In this document: piece by piece, positions 35,796-44,133 of the stretch
Layout: each line of letters opens with the position of its first letter
Numbering within the stretch: the first letter of the stretch is position 1
Origin: Luteimonas aquatica
Lineage (GTDB): Bacteria > Pseudomonadota > Gammaproteobacteria > Xanthomonadales > Xanthomonadaceae
Length of the DNA stretch: 61,521 nucleotides
Assembly: GCF_022662575.1 (NCBI RefSeq)
Contig: NZ_JALBFU010000009.1
Location: forward strand, 28,206 to 89,726
Direction of reading: 5' to 3'
Translations under genes and position numbers: made by a program
The notes under the pieces: generated by a model
Databases searched by the model: none
What the model was told of the DNA's origin: nothing
Seen by the model: only the letters and a program-made list of their open reading frames with translations

Positions 35796-38700
35796 CCTGG
35801 GATTGCGGCTGCGGCTGCGTCTGCACTTCCCGCTCCGGCAGCTTGCCGACGCTTTCCAGGGCCGGGGTGGTCGCGGCCTGGCGCGCGTCGATGCTGAGCT
35901 TGTTCGAGGCCGGCGTCAGCGCCGAGACGTCCGGCTCCTGGCCGATGAACAGGTTCTGCTGGCCGTTCACCGGCTTGCCCAGCGCGACGTAGCCGATCTT
36001 GGGCAGGCCGCCCTTGTCCGCCAGCACCGCCAGGCTCGCCGCAGTCTCGGTGACCGGCAGCGCCTTGTCCGCCGGCAGGCCGCGATTGAGCCCCTCCACC
36101 TTGTCGCGGGCCTGGGAATACAGCTGCTGCGCCTCGCCCGAGCGCGTCTTCATCGCGCGGTCCACCGGATCGGCCGTTTCCGCCGCCGCCGGCATCGACC
36201 GATCGGAAAGCTCCGGCCTGCCGAGCGGTTCGGGAAGCTCCGGCGCCGGCGCGATCCTGCGCCTGCTGCCGCCACCGCCGCCCAGCGGGATGCTGATGCC
36301 GACCTTGAAGCCGTGATCCTTGCCGTCGGAGAACGCGCCCGCGGAATAGGTGACGTTGTTGCGGGTGTATTCGCCGCCCAGGTTGAAGTTGGTGCGCTCG
36401 CCCTTCTTGTCCTCGATCGAGAAGGTCGCCTTGAGCTTCGACTCGTCGCGGAACATCTTGGAGATCTCCGCGCCGGCGATGAACTTGTCGTTGGGATCGA
36501 CCGTGAGGTTCAAGCCGACCCGCGAGCCGAGCTGATCGTACTGGTAGCCGCCGCTGGCGCCGAAGTAGACGCCGGTGGCGCCCTTGCCGATGTTGCCGTT
36601 GAGCTTGGCGTCGTTGGGACCGCTGACGCCCAGCGAGGCGTCCCAGCTCTTGTCGGCGCTGTTGTACTTGCCGTTGGCCACGCCCGACCACTGGTCCGAC
36701 AGCGCGAAGCCCGAACCGCCGGACAGCTTGAAGCCGTCGGCCGTGCGGCTGTAGTCGACGTTGACGTGGTTGCGCGCGTCGAGCAGCAGCTTGGTGCCCA
36801 GCGTCTGGTTGCCGGCCGGGTCGCGCAGGTAGTTGAAGTCGAAGCGGCCTTCCTCGCCGAAGCGGCCCCAGCCGTTCAGGCCGATCCCGGTGCCCTTGGG
36901 CTCGAAGCTGCCCTTGAGCTGCAGGTTGAAGCGGTCGTCGCGGCCGCCCTCGAGGGTGATGTCGGTCTTGCTCTGGGCCTCGTTCCAGACCACCTGCCCG
37001 CCAAGGTTGCCGTCCGCGCCGATCTTGCTCTTGCCGCTGAAGTCGACGGCCCCCATGCCCTTGGTGTCGCTGGCGGCCAGGGCGAACTGCCGGCGCGGAT
37101 CGGTGTAGCCCAGGTTCAGCGCGTTCTTGCCCTGCGCCTCGTCCCAGGTGAACTTGCCGGTGAAATTGCCGTCGCTGCCGATCTGCGCCTTGCCGCTGAC
37201 ATCGACGAAGCCCATGCCCTTGGTGTCGCTGGCCGCGAGGCCGAACTCGCGGCGGGGATCGAGATAATTGAGATTGAGCGCGGTCTTGCCCTGCGCCTCG
37301 TCCCAGTTGAACTTGCCGTCGATGCTGCCGTCCGCGCCTACCTTGCTCTTGCCGGTCACGTCGACCAGGCCCTCGCCCTTGGTGTCGCTGGCCGACACGC
37401 CGAACTGCTGGCGCGGGTTGGCATAGTTGAGATTCAGCGCGGTCTTGTCCTGCGCCTCGTCCCAGTTGAACTTGCCGTCGATGCTGCCGTCCGCGCCTAC
37501 CTTGCTCTTGCCGGTCACGTCGACCAGGCCCTCGCCCTTGGTGTCGCTGGCCGACACGCCGAACTGCTGGCGCGGGTTGGCATAGTTGAGATTCAGCGCG
37601 GTCTTGTCCTGCGCCTCGTCCCAGGTGAAATTGCCGTCGATGCTGCCGTCGGCGCCCACCTTGCTCTTGCCGGTCACGTCGACCAGGCCCTCGCCCTTGG
37701 TGTCGCTGGCCGACAGCCCGAACTGCTGGCGCGGGTTGAGGTAGATCAGGTTCAACGAGGATTTGCCCAGCGCCTCGTCCCAGTTGAACTTGCCGTCGAT
37801 GCTGCCGTCCGCGCCCACCTTGCTCTTGCCGGTCACATCGACCAGGCCCTCGCCCTTGGTGTCGCTGGCCGACAACCCGAACTGCTGGCGCGGGTTGAGG
37901 TAGTTCAGGTTCAACGAGGATTTGCCCAGCGCCTCGTCCCAGTTGAATTTGCCGTCCAGGCTGCCGTCGGCGCCGATCTTGCTCTTGCCGGTCAGGTCGA
38001 CGGAGCCCATGCCCTTGGTGTCGGTCGCGGCCAGGTCGAACTGCTGGCGGGGATTGGTGTAGTTGAGATTCAGCGCGCTCTTGTCCTGCGCCTCGTCCCA
38101 GTTGAATTTGCCGTCCAGGCTGCCGTCGGCGCCGATCTTGCTCTTGCCGGTCAGGTCGACGGAGCCCATGCCCTTGGTGTCGGTCGCGGCCAGGTCGAAC
38201 TGCTGGCGGGGATTGGTGTAGTTGAGATTCAGCGCGCTCTTGTCCTGCGCCTCGTCCCAGTTGAACTTGCCGTCGAAGCTGCCGTCCCGGCCGATCTTGC
38301 CCTTGCCGGTCAGATCGATCAGGCCCACGCCCTGGGTACTGCTGGCATTGAGGTCGAACTGCTGGCGGCCGTTGCTGTAGTTGCCGGTCAGCGCGTAGAC
38401 GTCGGTGCCGGCGTTGCCCGACAGGCCGCCGCGGAACTGGTGCTCGCCGCGTCCGCCCTGCGCCCCGGCGGCGAACAGCAGGTCGTTGCCGTGCAGGCCG
38501 ATGCCGCCGACATAGGTGCCACTGCCGCGCGTGGTGCCGAACAGCAGGTCGTGGGTACCGGCGCCGAAATTGCCGGAATAGCCGCCCAGCGTGGTGCCGC
38601 CGCGGCCGTCCACGTAGCGCCCGATCGCGTCGAACACCGGCTGGTTCTTGTCGTTGAAGCCGAAGCGCGAATTGAAATCGCTGCCGTCGCCCGACAGCGT

Positions 38701-38844
38701 CAGCCCGGGCCAGGCCAGCCCGACGGGCGGCGTGGCGGTCTTGAAGATCTCGGGAATGCGCGTGCCCGGCGGATCGCCCGGCCCGGCGGCGGGCGGATCC
38801 TGCGAAGGCTTGGGGGTCTTCTTGTCGTCGTTCTGGTCGTCCAT
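35734..38844 (-). CDS. Putative X-type T4SS effector with nine 53-residue repeats and C-terminal XVIPCD-like domain
   Basis: A 1036-residue protein. ATG 38844 is chosen because GGAG lies 6 bp upstream. Residues 1-150 are Pro/Asp- then Gly-rich, with no signal peptide; 158-634 are nine 53-residue repeats (NPRQQFDL-A-DTKG, GKSKIGADGS, FNWDEAQ); about 635-885 are amphipathic beta-like strands; about 902-1036 resemble the XVIPCD signal of Xanthomonas T4SS effectors (LYSQARDKVEGLN, AASLAVLADKGGLPKIGYV, FIGQEP, DARQAATTPALES) followed by a Gln/Pro-rich tail. XVIPCD proteins are recognised by VirD4 and injected into rival bacteria. The toxic activity is not recognisable; pore formation is a guess. 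No T4SS genes are in the window. Confidence 0.75.
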   Translation of the reverse strand: MDDQNDDKKTPKPSQDPPAAGPGDPPGTRIPEIFKTATPPVGLAWPGLTLSGDGSDFNSRFGFNDKNQPVFDAIGRYVDGRGGTTLGGYSGNFGAGTHDLLFGTTRGSGTYVGGIGLHGNDLLFAAGAQGGRGEHQFRGGLSGNAGTDVYALTGNYSNGRQQFDLNASSTQGVGLIDLTGKGKIGRDGSFDGKFNWDEAQDKSALNLNYTNPRQQFDLAATDTKGMGSVDLTGKSKIGADGSLDGKFNWDEAQDKSALNLNYTNPRQQFDLAATDTKGMGSVDLTGKSKIGADGSLDGKFNWDEALGKSSLNLNYLNPRQQFGLSASDTKGEGLVDVTGKSKVGADGSIDGKFNWDEALGKSSLNLIYLNPRQQFGLSASDTKGEGLVDVTGKSKVGADGSIDGNFTWDEAQDKTALNLNYANPRQQFGVSASDTKGEGLVDVTGKSKVGADGSIDGKFNWDEAQDKTALNLNYANPRQQFGVSASDTKGEGLVDVTGKSKVGADGSIDGKFNWDEAQGKTALNLNYLDPRREFGLAASDTKGMGFVDVSGKAQIGSDGNFTGKFTWDEAQGKNALNLGYTDPRRQFALAASDTKGMGAVDFSGKSKIGADGNLGGQVVWNEAQSKTDITLEGGRDDRFNLQLKGSFEPKGTGIGLNGWGRFGEEGRFDFNYLRDPAGNQTLGTKLLLDARNHVNVDYSRTADGFKLSGGSGFALSDQWSGVANGKYNSADKSWDASLGVSGPNDAKLNGNIGKGATGVYFGASGGYQYDQLGSRVGLNLTVDPNDKFIAGAEISKMFRDESKLKATFSIEDKKGERTNFNLGGEYTRNNVTYSAGAFSDGKDHGFKVGISIPLGGGGGSRRRIAPAPELPEPLGRPELSDRSMPAAAETADPVDRAMKTRSGEAQQLYSQARDKVEGLNRGLPADKALPVTETAASLAVLADKGGLPKIGYVALGKPVNGQQNLFIGQEPDVSALTPASNKLSIDARQAATTPALESVGKLPEREVQTQPQPQSQAPAQNGPEQAAPEQGGQPRR
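36943..38373 (-). repeat. Nine tandem 159-bp coding repeats
   Basis: Nine in-frame 159-bp units encode residues 158-634 of the putative effector. Units 2 and 3 and units 4-7 are nearly identical to each other at the protein level, while the outer units 1, 8 and 9 have diverged. This is the pattern expected from recent expansion of the central units. Copy number may vary between strains and could be collapsed in short-read assemblies. Confidence 0.93.
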
Positions 38845-38963
38845 TGCCATCTCCATCCGTCCCATCCATGGGAGGTTCGACAGTGGCCATCGCAGCGATG
38901 GCATGCGCATTAACTATTACATGAATGCGCCATTGTCAAGAAAAACCGCAGGAAAGCGCGACC
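38845..38963 (-). promoter_or_regulatory. AT-rich leader of the repeat-protein gene
   Basis: The 119-bp gap before the effector start contains an AT-rich block at about 38909-38946 (TTAACTATTACATGAATG on the plus strand), unusual for this GC-rich region. It suggests the effector has its own promoter in addition to any read-through from the lipoprotein gene. No exact promoter was assigned. Confidence 0.4.
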
Positions 38964-39695
38964 TCAGCCGCCCCAGGCGGGCAATTTGGCTCGATCCAAT
39001 CCGCCCACCTCGAACACCGCCGTGCGCGTGCCGCCGGCGCGCACCGGGAACTCGATCGCGATCGACTTCGCGCCCCTGGTCATGCGCCACAGCGCGCGCT
39101 GGTCGTTGACGAACATGGCGATGGCATCGTCGGTCTTCGGCCGCAGGGCCGCCATCGTCTTGGGCGCCGCCTCGTCCACCTTCACCTTGACCTTGCAGCC
39201 GCCGTAGCAATCGAAGTCGCCGGCCTGCAACACCAGGTAGCTGCTCTTTCCCCATTCGGGATGGTCGCGGAAGATCAGCCGCACGGGCTTGGCGCCGCTG
39301 CCGTCGCTATCGACCTCCTCCTTCGAATAGATCGCCGCCGACAGCTGCTGCCCGCCCTTCACGGTTTCGGTGTTGTAGCTCCACAGCGCGGCCAGCCGCG
39401 ATTGTTCGCGCGCGGCCTCGGCCTTGGCCTTCACTTCCTCGTAGCGCGGCCGGATGCGCTTGGCCGCCTCGGTCTGGGGAAACTGGTCGAACAGTACGTC
39501 GGCCTGCGCCTTGGCCAGCGGCCAGTTCTCCTTGGACACGGCATCGTCGAAGCCGGTGGCGTTCTCCTGCGCCGCCTTCTCGTTGGCGGCCGCCGTGGCG
39601 GCCGCCTGCGCGGCGGCATCGGCGGCGCGGTCGCGGCAACCGCCGGCCAGCGCGACGGCGAGCAGGGCGGCGGACAAGGGGATGTTCGGGGTCAT
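38964..39695 (-). CDS. Lipoprotein of unknown function, candidate immunity protein
   Basis: A 243-residue lipoprotein with lipobox ALAGGC (Cys about residue 20). An Ala-rich helical segment (about 22-105) is followed by a beta-type domain with CYGGC (possible disulfide) and VKVKVDEAAPK. No enzyme motif seen. It lies directly upstream of the putative T4SS effector on the same strand, the place where immunity lipoproteins (X-Tfi) are usually encoded, and periplasmic immunity would suit a lipoprotein. Against this, its start overlaps the upstream hydrolase gene by ATGA, linking it to a different operon, so a housekeeping role is possible. Confidence 0.7.
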   Translation of the reverse strand: MTPNIPLSAALLAVALAGGCRDRAADAAAQAAATAAANEKAAQENATGFDDAVSKENWPLAKAQADVLFDQFPQTEAAKRIRPRYEEVKAKAEAAREQSRLAALWSYNTETVKGGQQLSAAIYSKEEVDSDGSGAKPVRLIFRDHPEWGKSSYLVLQAGDFDCYGGCKVKVKVDEAAPKTMAALRPKTDDAIAMFVNDQRALWRMTRGAKSIAIEFPVRAGGTRTAVFEVGGLDRAKLPAWGG

Positions 39696-40690
39696 GCGGG
39701 TGCTCCTGTCTCGGTCGCCGGCGTGCGCCCGGCGGCGGCTTCGACCAGGCCCGCCACCGCGGCGGCGACCTCGTCGGGCTGTTCGATGATGGGCGAATGG
39801 CCGCTGCGATCGAGCAGCAGCTGCCGTGCCTGCGGGATCTGCGCGGCGTAGGCGGCCATCGCGCTGGGATCGATCACCTGATCGTGCGCGCCCCACACCA
39901 GCAGGGCGGGCTGGCGAATCCGCGCCGCCTCCGCGCCCGGCAGGAACTGGTCGGCGCCGCGGCCGATGTGCTCGAGGATGGACTGCTCGAAGGCGCCGTC
40001 GGCGCGGCGCTGGGCGATGACGATGTTCGACACCGGCCAGGGAATCGGCGGCAGGACGCGGCGGTCGTGCACCACGATGCCGAGGTAGCGCTGCAGCGAG
40101 GCCGCGTCGGTGACCCCGAAGGGATTGCCGCCGGCCAGCACCTCGCGGGCGAAGCCGTTCTCCTCGAAGTTCACGCCGGCCGCGTCGATCAGCGCCACGC
40201 GCGCCACCAGGTCCGGATGCCGCGCCGCGGTCAGCGCGGCGATGCCGCCGCCCATCGAATGGCCGACCAGCACCACCGGCGCGCCGCAGACCGCGCGGAT
40301 GAAGGCGGCGACGTTCTCGGCCTGCGCGGCATAGCCGTAGTCGGCGTCGGCATCGCGCTGGCTTTCGCCCCAGCCCGGCAGGTCGGGAATGACCAGCCGA
40401 TAGCGCCCGCGCAGCCGTTGCGCCAGGCGATACCAGTTTTCCTTGCTGCCGGTGTAGCCGTGGACCATCACCAGCGTCGGTGCCCCGGATCGGTCGGCGG
40501 CGCGTTCGGCATAGGCCCAGCGCTTGCCGCCGATGACCACGCTCTGCGCCTTCAGCCCGGCGCCGGCGCGCTGGCGCGCGTACTCGGCGCGCACTAGCGC
40601 GAAGGGATCGCGCCACAGGCGCCAGGCCAGCAGCAGCGCCCACGCGGCCGCCAGCAGGGCGACCGCGATCAGCACGAGCTGCCAGTTCAT
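39692..40690 (-). CDS. Membrane-anchored alpha/beta hydrolase
   Basis: A 332-residue protein with one N-terminal transmembrane helix (about 5-25) and a hydrolase fold: VMVHGYTGSKENWYRLA (oxyanion region), GHSMGGGIAALTA with the nucleophilic Ser (about residue 144), Asp in WGAHDQVIDP and His in RSGHSPIIEQP. This is the classic lipase/esterase or epoxide-hydrolase-like arrangement; substrate unknown. It starts 4 bp after the M1 peptidase gene and is ATGA-coupled to the following lipoprotein gene. Confidence 0.88.
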   Translation of the reverse strand: MNWQLVLIAVALLAAAWALLLAWRLWRDPFALVRAEYARQRAGAGLKAQSVVIGGKRWAYAERAADRSGAPTLVMVHGYTGSKENWYRLAQRLRGRYRLVIPDLPGWGESQRDADADYGYAAQAENVAAFIRAVCGAPVVLVGHSMGGGIAALTAARHPDLVARVALIDAAGVNFEENGFAREVLAGGNPFGVTDAASLQRYLGIVVHDRRVLPPIPWPVSNIVIAQRRADGAFEQSILEHIGRGADQFLPGAEAARIRQPALLVWGAHDQVIDPSAMAAYAAQIPQARQLLLDRSGHSPIIEQPDEVAAAVAGLVEAAAGRTPATETGAPA

Positions 40691-40694
40691 GGCC

Positions 40695-42656
40695 TCAGGT
40701 CGCCGGCTTTGGCTCGGCGGCGGGCTGCGCAGCGGGCGCGGCTTTCGGCTTGGCCTCGTCGATCAGCTTCTGCACCGTCCCGGTGGTGATCGGGTGATAG
40801 CCCGGCTTGGCCTTGGCGAACACCTGTCTGGCCAGCGCCAGGCCGGCGTCGGTCTTCACCAGTTCCTCGTAGGTCGGCACGATCAGTTTGCGGCGCCCCA
40901 CCCGCTCCAGGAAGGCCGCGATCGCCTCGTTGGCCTGGGCATAGCCGCTGCGCACGGCCAGCGGATACCAGCGCTGGGCGATCTCGCCGTTGGCCGTGCC
41001 GGTGAAGCGGTAGGCGGCATCGAGCTGGGCCAGCTGCTCGGGCTTGAGCGTGGCCGGCAGGCCCTCGATGAAATGCACCCACTCGTGCGTGCTCCAGGCG
41101 CCGGTGATCGCCGGCGGCGGCAGCTGGCCGCTGCCGAGCCAGGCCAGGCGCGCGGAATCGACGATGCCGAAGCGCGCGGCCAGCACCTGCGGCGCGGTCG
41201 GCGGGATGCCCGGCTCGTACAGCCAGGCGTCGAAGTCGGCCTGCGAGACCTTGTCCGGATGCTTGGCGAGCAGGTTGGCCTTGGCGTAGTCGGCGAACTG
41301 CTGGCTGTTGATGCTCTGGAAGGCGAAGTGGTCGAAGTAGCCGCGCAGGAAGGCGTCGAAGTCGGCGCGGCCGAAGCGCTCCTCCAGGAACTGCAGGAAC
41401 CAGGCGCCCTTGGTGTAGACGGTGGAGGCCGAGCTGTTGTCCGGGTCCTTGAGGTCGCCCGGCTTCTCGGCCAGCACCTGCAGGTTCGGCGCGACGGTCT
41501 TGAACTCGGCCTTGAGCTCGTTGCGCGCGATCACGCGCTCCATGTCGGCCTGTTCCTTGCCGTACAGCGCCTCGACGATGCGGTTCTCGACGTAGCTGGT
41601 GAAGCCTTCGTTGAGCCAGGCGTCCTTGGCGCTGGCGAAAGTCACCAGGTTGCCCGACCAGCTGTGCGCCAGCTCATGCGCGACCAGCGAGACCAGCGAC
41701 TTGTCGCCCACGATCACCGTCGGCGTGGCGAAGGTCAGGCGCGGGTTCTCCATGCCGCCGTAGGGGAAGGACGGCGGCAGCACCAGAATGTCGTAGCGCT
41801 CCCAGCGGTAGGGGCCGTAGAGCTTCTCGGCCGTCTCGATCATCTTCTCGGTGTCTTCGAACTCCTTGGCTGCCTTCTTCGCCATCGCCGGCTCGGCCCA
41901 CACGCCCGAGCGCTGCGACAGCGGCTCGAACACCAGGTCGCCGGCGGCGATCGCCATCAGGTAGGAGGGGATCTTCTGCGGCATCTTGAAGCTGTAGTCG
42001 CCATCGCGCGCCGCCTTGGGGTCGTTGTCGGCGCTCATCAGCACCATCGCGTCGGGACGCGTCGCCACGTGCGCGCTGTAGGTGTAGCGCACGCTCGGCG
42101 TGTCCTGCAGCGGCACCCAACTGCGCGCGTGGATCTGCTGCGACTGGCTGAACATGAAGGGCAGCTTCTTGCCCTCGGTCATCGCCGCGTCCAGCCACTG
42201 CAGGCCGGAGGCCTCGGGCGAGGTGGTGTAGGTCACGCGCACGTGCGCGTTCTGCGCCGGCGTCTCGATGGTGAACTTGCTGCCGAGGATGTCGTCGCGC
42301 TTGGCCAGCCCGTACTGCAGCGGCTGCCACTGCCCGGCGGCGTCCTCGCCCTCGACCTTGTCGATGCTCAGGTCGCGCGTGTCCAGCACCAGCTGCTTGG
42401 CGGCCTTGTCCTTCCACTCCAGGGTGTAGGTGGCCGTGCCGCTGAGCGTCTTGGCGTCGAAGTCGAGCTTGAGATCGAGGGCGAGATCGGTGATCGCGAC
42501 CTTGTCGGCCTCGGCGTAGGAGTGCTCGTCGCGTTCGACCTTCATCTTGGCGGCGGGCTTGGCGGGCGCGGGGGCTCCCGGCGAGGGAGCGGATTCGTTC
42601 GAACAGCCTGCGGCCACGACGGCCAGGCAGGACAGCAACAAGGCAAAACGACGCAT
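40695..42656 (-). CDS. M1 family zinc aminopeptidase (leukotriene-A4-hydrolase-like), lipoprotein
   Basis: A 653-residue exported metallopeptidase with lipobox VVAAGC (Cys about residue 18). The M1 signature is complete: GGMENP exopeptidase motif, HELAHSW (HExxHx18E) and second zinc Glu in NEGFTSYVEN. A C-terminal helical-repeat domain like that of LTA4 hydrolase follows (about 470-620), then an Ala/Pro/Lys tail. It trims N-terminal residues from peptides, probably in the periplasm or at the cell surface. ATG 42656; the 24-residue upstream extension is not signal-like. Confidence 0.93.
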   Translation of the reverse strand: MRRFALLLSCLAVVAAGCSNESAPSPGAPAPAKPAAKMKVERDEHSYAEADKVAITDLALDLKLDFDAKTLSGTATYTLEWKDKAAKQLVLDTRDLSIDKVEGEDAAGQWQPLQYGLAKRDDILGSKFTIETPAQNAHVRVTYTTSPEASGLQWLDAAMTEGKKLPFMFSQSQQIHARSWVPLQDTPSVRYTYSAHVATRPDAMVLMSADNDPKAARDGDYSFKMPQKIPSYLMAIAAGDLVFEPLSQRSGVWAEPAMAKKAAKEFEDTEKMIETAEKLYGPYRWERYDILVLPPSFPYGGMENPRLTFATPTVIVGDKSLVSLVAHELAHSWSGNLVTFASAKDAWLNEGFTSYVENRIVEALYGKEQADMERVIARNELKAEFKTVAPNLQVLAEKPGDLKDPDNSSASTVYTKGAWFLQFLEERFGRADFDAFLRGYFDHFAFQSINSQQFADYAKANLLAKHPDKVSQADFDAWLYEPGIPPTAPQVLAARFGIVDSARLAWLGSGQLPPPAITGAWSTHEWVHFIEGLPATLKPEQLAQLDAAYRFTGTANGEIAQRWYPLAVRSGYAQANEAIAAFLERVGRRKLIVPTYEELVKTDAGLALARQVFAKAKPGYHPITTGTVQKLIDEAKPKAAPAAQPAAEPKPAT

Positions 42657-42726
42657 GGACGGTTCCGGAAACGAACGGAGACCGTCGATTCTAGAGCATG
42701 TGGCCGCCGGGCAAGGACGCGCCGGC

Positions 42727-42740
42727 AATCGTTAACGATT
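42727..42740. promoter_or_regulatory. Perfect 14-bp palindrome upstream of the M1 peptidase
   Basis: AATCGTTAACGATT is a perfect palindrome, AT-rich in a GC-rich setting, about 70 bp before the M1 gene start. It is of operator size. No regulator gene is adjacent. Confidence 0.4.
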
Positions 42741-42745
42741 CGTAC

Positions 42746-42772
42746 GGCGTTCCCGCCGTCGTCGGGAACGCC
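42746..42772 (-). terminator. Hairpin after ybaK
   Basis: GGCGTTCCCG and CGGGAACGCC are perfect 10-bp arms with a 7-base loop, 18 bp after the ybaK stop on the minus strand. No U-tract follows, so a factor-independent terminator is uncertain; it may act as a 3' stabiliser. Confidence 0.5.
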
Positions 42773-42789
42773 CCGGGCCGCGCAGCGCC

Positions 42790-43260
42790 TCAGGCCGACG
42801 GCTGGCAGACGTCCACCCATTGCCCGTCGGCCAGCGCGGCCAGACGCTCGGGCGACAGGCGCACCGCGCTGTTGGTGGCGCCCGCGGCCGGCACCACCTC
42901 GTCGAAGGCGCGCAGCGAGGCATCGCAGTACACCGGCAACGGCGTCACCAGGCCGAACGGGCACACGCCACCGACCGGATGGCCGGTGAGGGCCAGCACC
43001 TGCGCCGGATCGAGCATCTTGGTGCGGCCGTTGAAGGCGGCCTTCATCTTGGCGTTGTCGATGCGCGCGTCGCCGCGCACCACCACCAGGAAGGCGCGGT
43101 CGTCGGGACCGCGGAAGGCCAGGGTCTTGGCGATGCGGCCGGGCTCGACGCCGTGCATCTGCGCCGCTTCGTGCACGGTCGCGGTGGAGCCCTCGGATTC
43201 GATGACCTGCAGGTCCGGCGCCCGTTCGGCCAGGAACGCGCGCACCGATTCCAGGCTCAT
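42790..43260 (-). CDS. YbaK/EbsC family aminoacyl-tRNA deacylase
   Basis: A 156-residue YbaK-fold protein. The conserved region includes AKTLAFRGPDDRAFLVVVRGDARIDNAKMK with the editing-site Lys, and GHPVGGVCPFGL with the Gly/Pro loop of this family. Members hydrolyse misacylated tRNA such as Cys- or Ala-tRNA(Pro). The exact specificity (YbaK, YeaK or ProX type) cannot be set by eye. It begins 10 bp after ubiE on the same strand. Confidence 0.88.
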   Translation of the reverse strand: MSLESVRAFLAERAPDLQVIESEGSTATVHEAAQMHGVEPGRIAKTLAFRGPDDRAFLVVVRGDARIDNAKMKAAFNGRTKMLDPAQVLALTGHPVGGVCPFGLVTPLPVYCDASLRAFDEVVPAAGATNSAVRLSPERLAALADGQWVDVCQPSA

Positions 43261-43270
43261 CGTGCGCGCC

Positions 43271-44035
43271 TCAGACCTTGTAGCCGCTGTGGATCGCCAC
43301 GATCCCGGCCGACAGGTTCTTGTAGCCGCAACGCGCGAAGCCGGCCTCTTCCATCATCGCCTTGAGCGCGTCCTGCGGCGGATGCTTGCGGATCGACTCG
43401 GCCAGGTACTGGTAGCTGTCGGCGTCTTGGGCGAACAGCTTGCCCAGGCGCGGCAGCACGTTGAAGGAATGGAAATCGTAGATCGGCCTGAACCAGTCGG
43501 CCTTCACTTCCGAGAACTCCAGCACCCGCGCCTGTCCGCCGGTCTTGAGCACGCGCAGCATCTCGCGCAGCGCGGCCGCCTTGTCGGTGACGTTGCGCAG
43601 GCCGAAGGCGATGGTGACCAGGTCGAAGCTGGCATCCGGGAACGGCAGGCGCTCGGCGTTGCACTGCACGTACTCGAAACCGCGCACGTTGCCGCGGTCG
43701 GTCATGCGGTCGCGGCCCACGCGCAGCATCTCGCCGTTGATGTCGCCCAGCACCAGTTCCCCGGCCTCGCCGACGCGATTCTTCAGCAGCGCGGCGATGT
43801 CGCCGGTGCCGCCAGCCAGATCGAGCACGCGGTCGCCGCGCTTGACCTGCGCGGTGGCGACGAAATAGCGCTTCCACACCCGATGGATGCCCAGGCTCAT
43901 CAGGTCGTTCATCAGGTCGTAGTTGCCGGCGACCGAGGAGAACACCTGGCCGACCAGCTTCTGCTTCTCGCCCACGGGCACTTCGCGGTAGCCGAAGTGG
44001 GTGGTTTCGGGCTTCTTGTCTGCGGGCTCGCTCAT
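43271..44035 (-). CDS. ubiE: Ubiquinone/menaquinone methyltransferase UbiE
   Basis: A 254-residue SAM-dependent C-methyltransferase of quinone biosynthesis. The family start THFGYREVP, VFSSVAGNYDLMNDLMSLGIHRVWKR (signature 1), SAM loop VLDLAGGTGDIA and FGLRNVTDKAAALREMLRVLK (signature 2) are all present. It methylates the demethyl-quinol ring. Divergent from the cytosine-deaminase-like gene. Cytosolic or membrane-associated. Confidence 0.96.
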   Translation of the reverse strand: MSEPADKKPETTHFGYREVPVGEKQKLVGQVFSSVAGNYDLMNDLMSLGIHRVWKRYFVATAQVKRGDRVLDLAGGTGDIAALLKNRVGEAGELVLGDINGEMLRVGRDRMTDRGNVRGFEYVQCNAERLPFPDASFDLVTIAFGLRNVTDKAAALREMLRVLKTGGQARVLEFSEVKADWFRPIYDFHSFNVLPRLGKLFAQDADSYQYLAESIRKHPPQDALKAMMEEAGFARCGYKNLSAGIVAIHSGYKV

Positions 44036-44133
44036 GCGGCGATTATCGCATCCCCGCCGCGCCCGTGCCCGCCGCTCGACGCAGCGGCGCGGGAGCGGCA
44101 GACTGCCCCATTCCTTCCGCGCGAAACCCGACC

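Noticed and set aside
36943..38373. CRISPR-like array
   Set aside because: The units are 159 bp, contiguous and in frame in a protein; there are no spacers and no cas genes.
35506..38913. Plus-strand 1135-residue open frame opposite the repeat protein
   Set aside because: It is the antisense shadow of a GC-rich repetitive gene. Its protein is low-complexity Leu/Val/Ala repeats without a domain, while the minus strand gives a coherent start, repeats and C-terminal domain.
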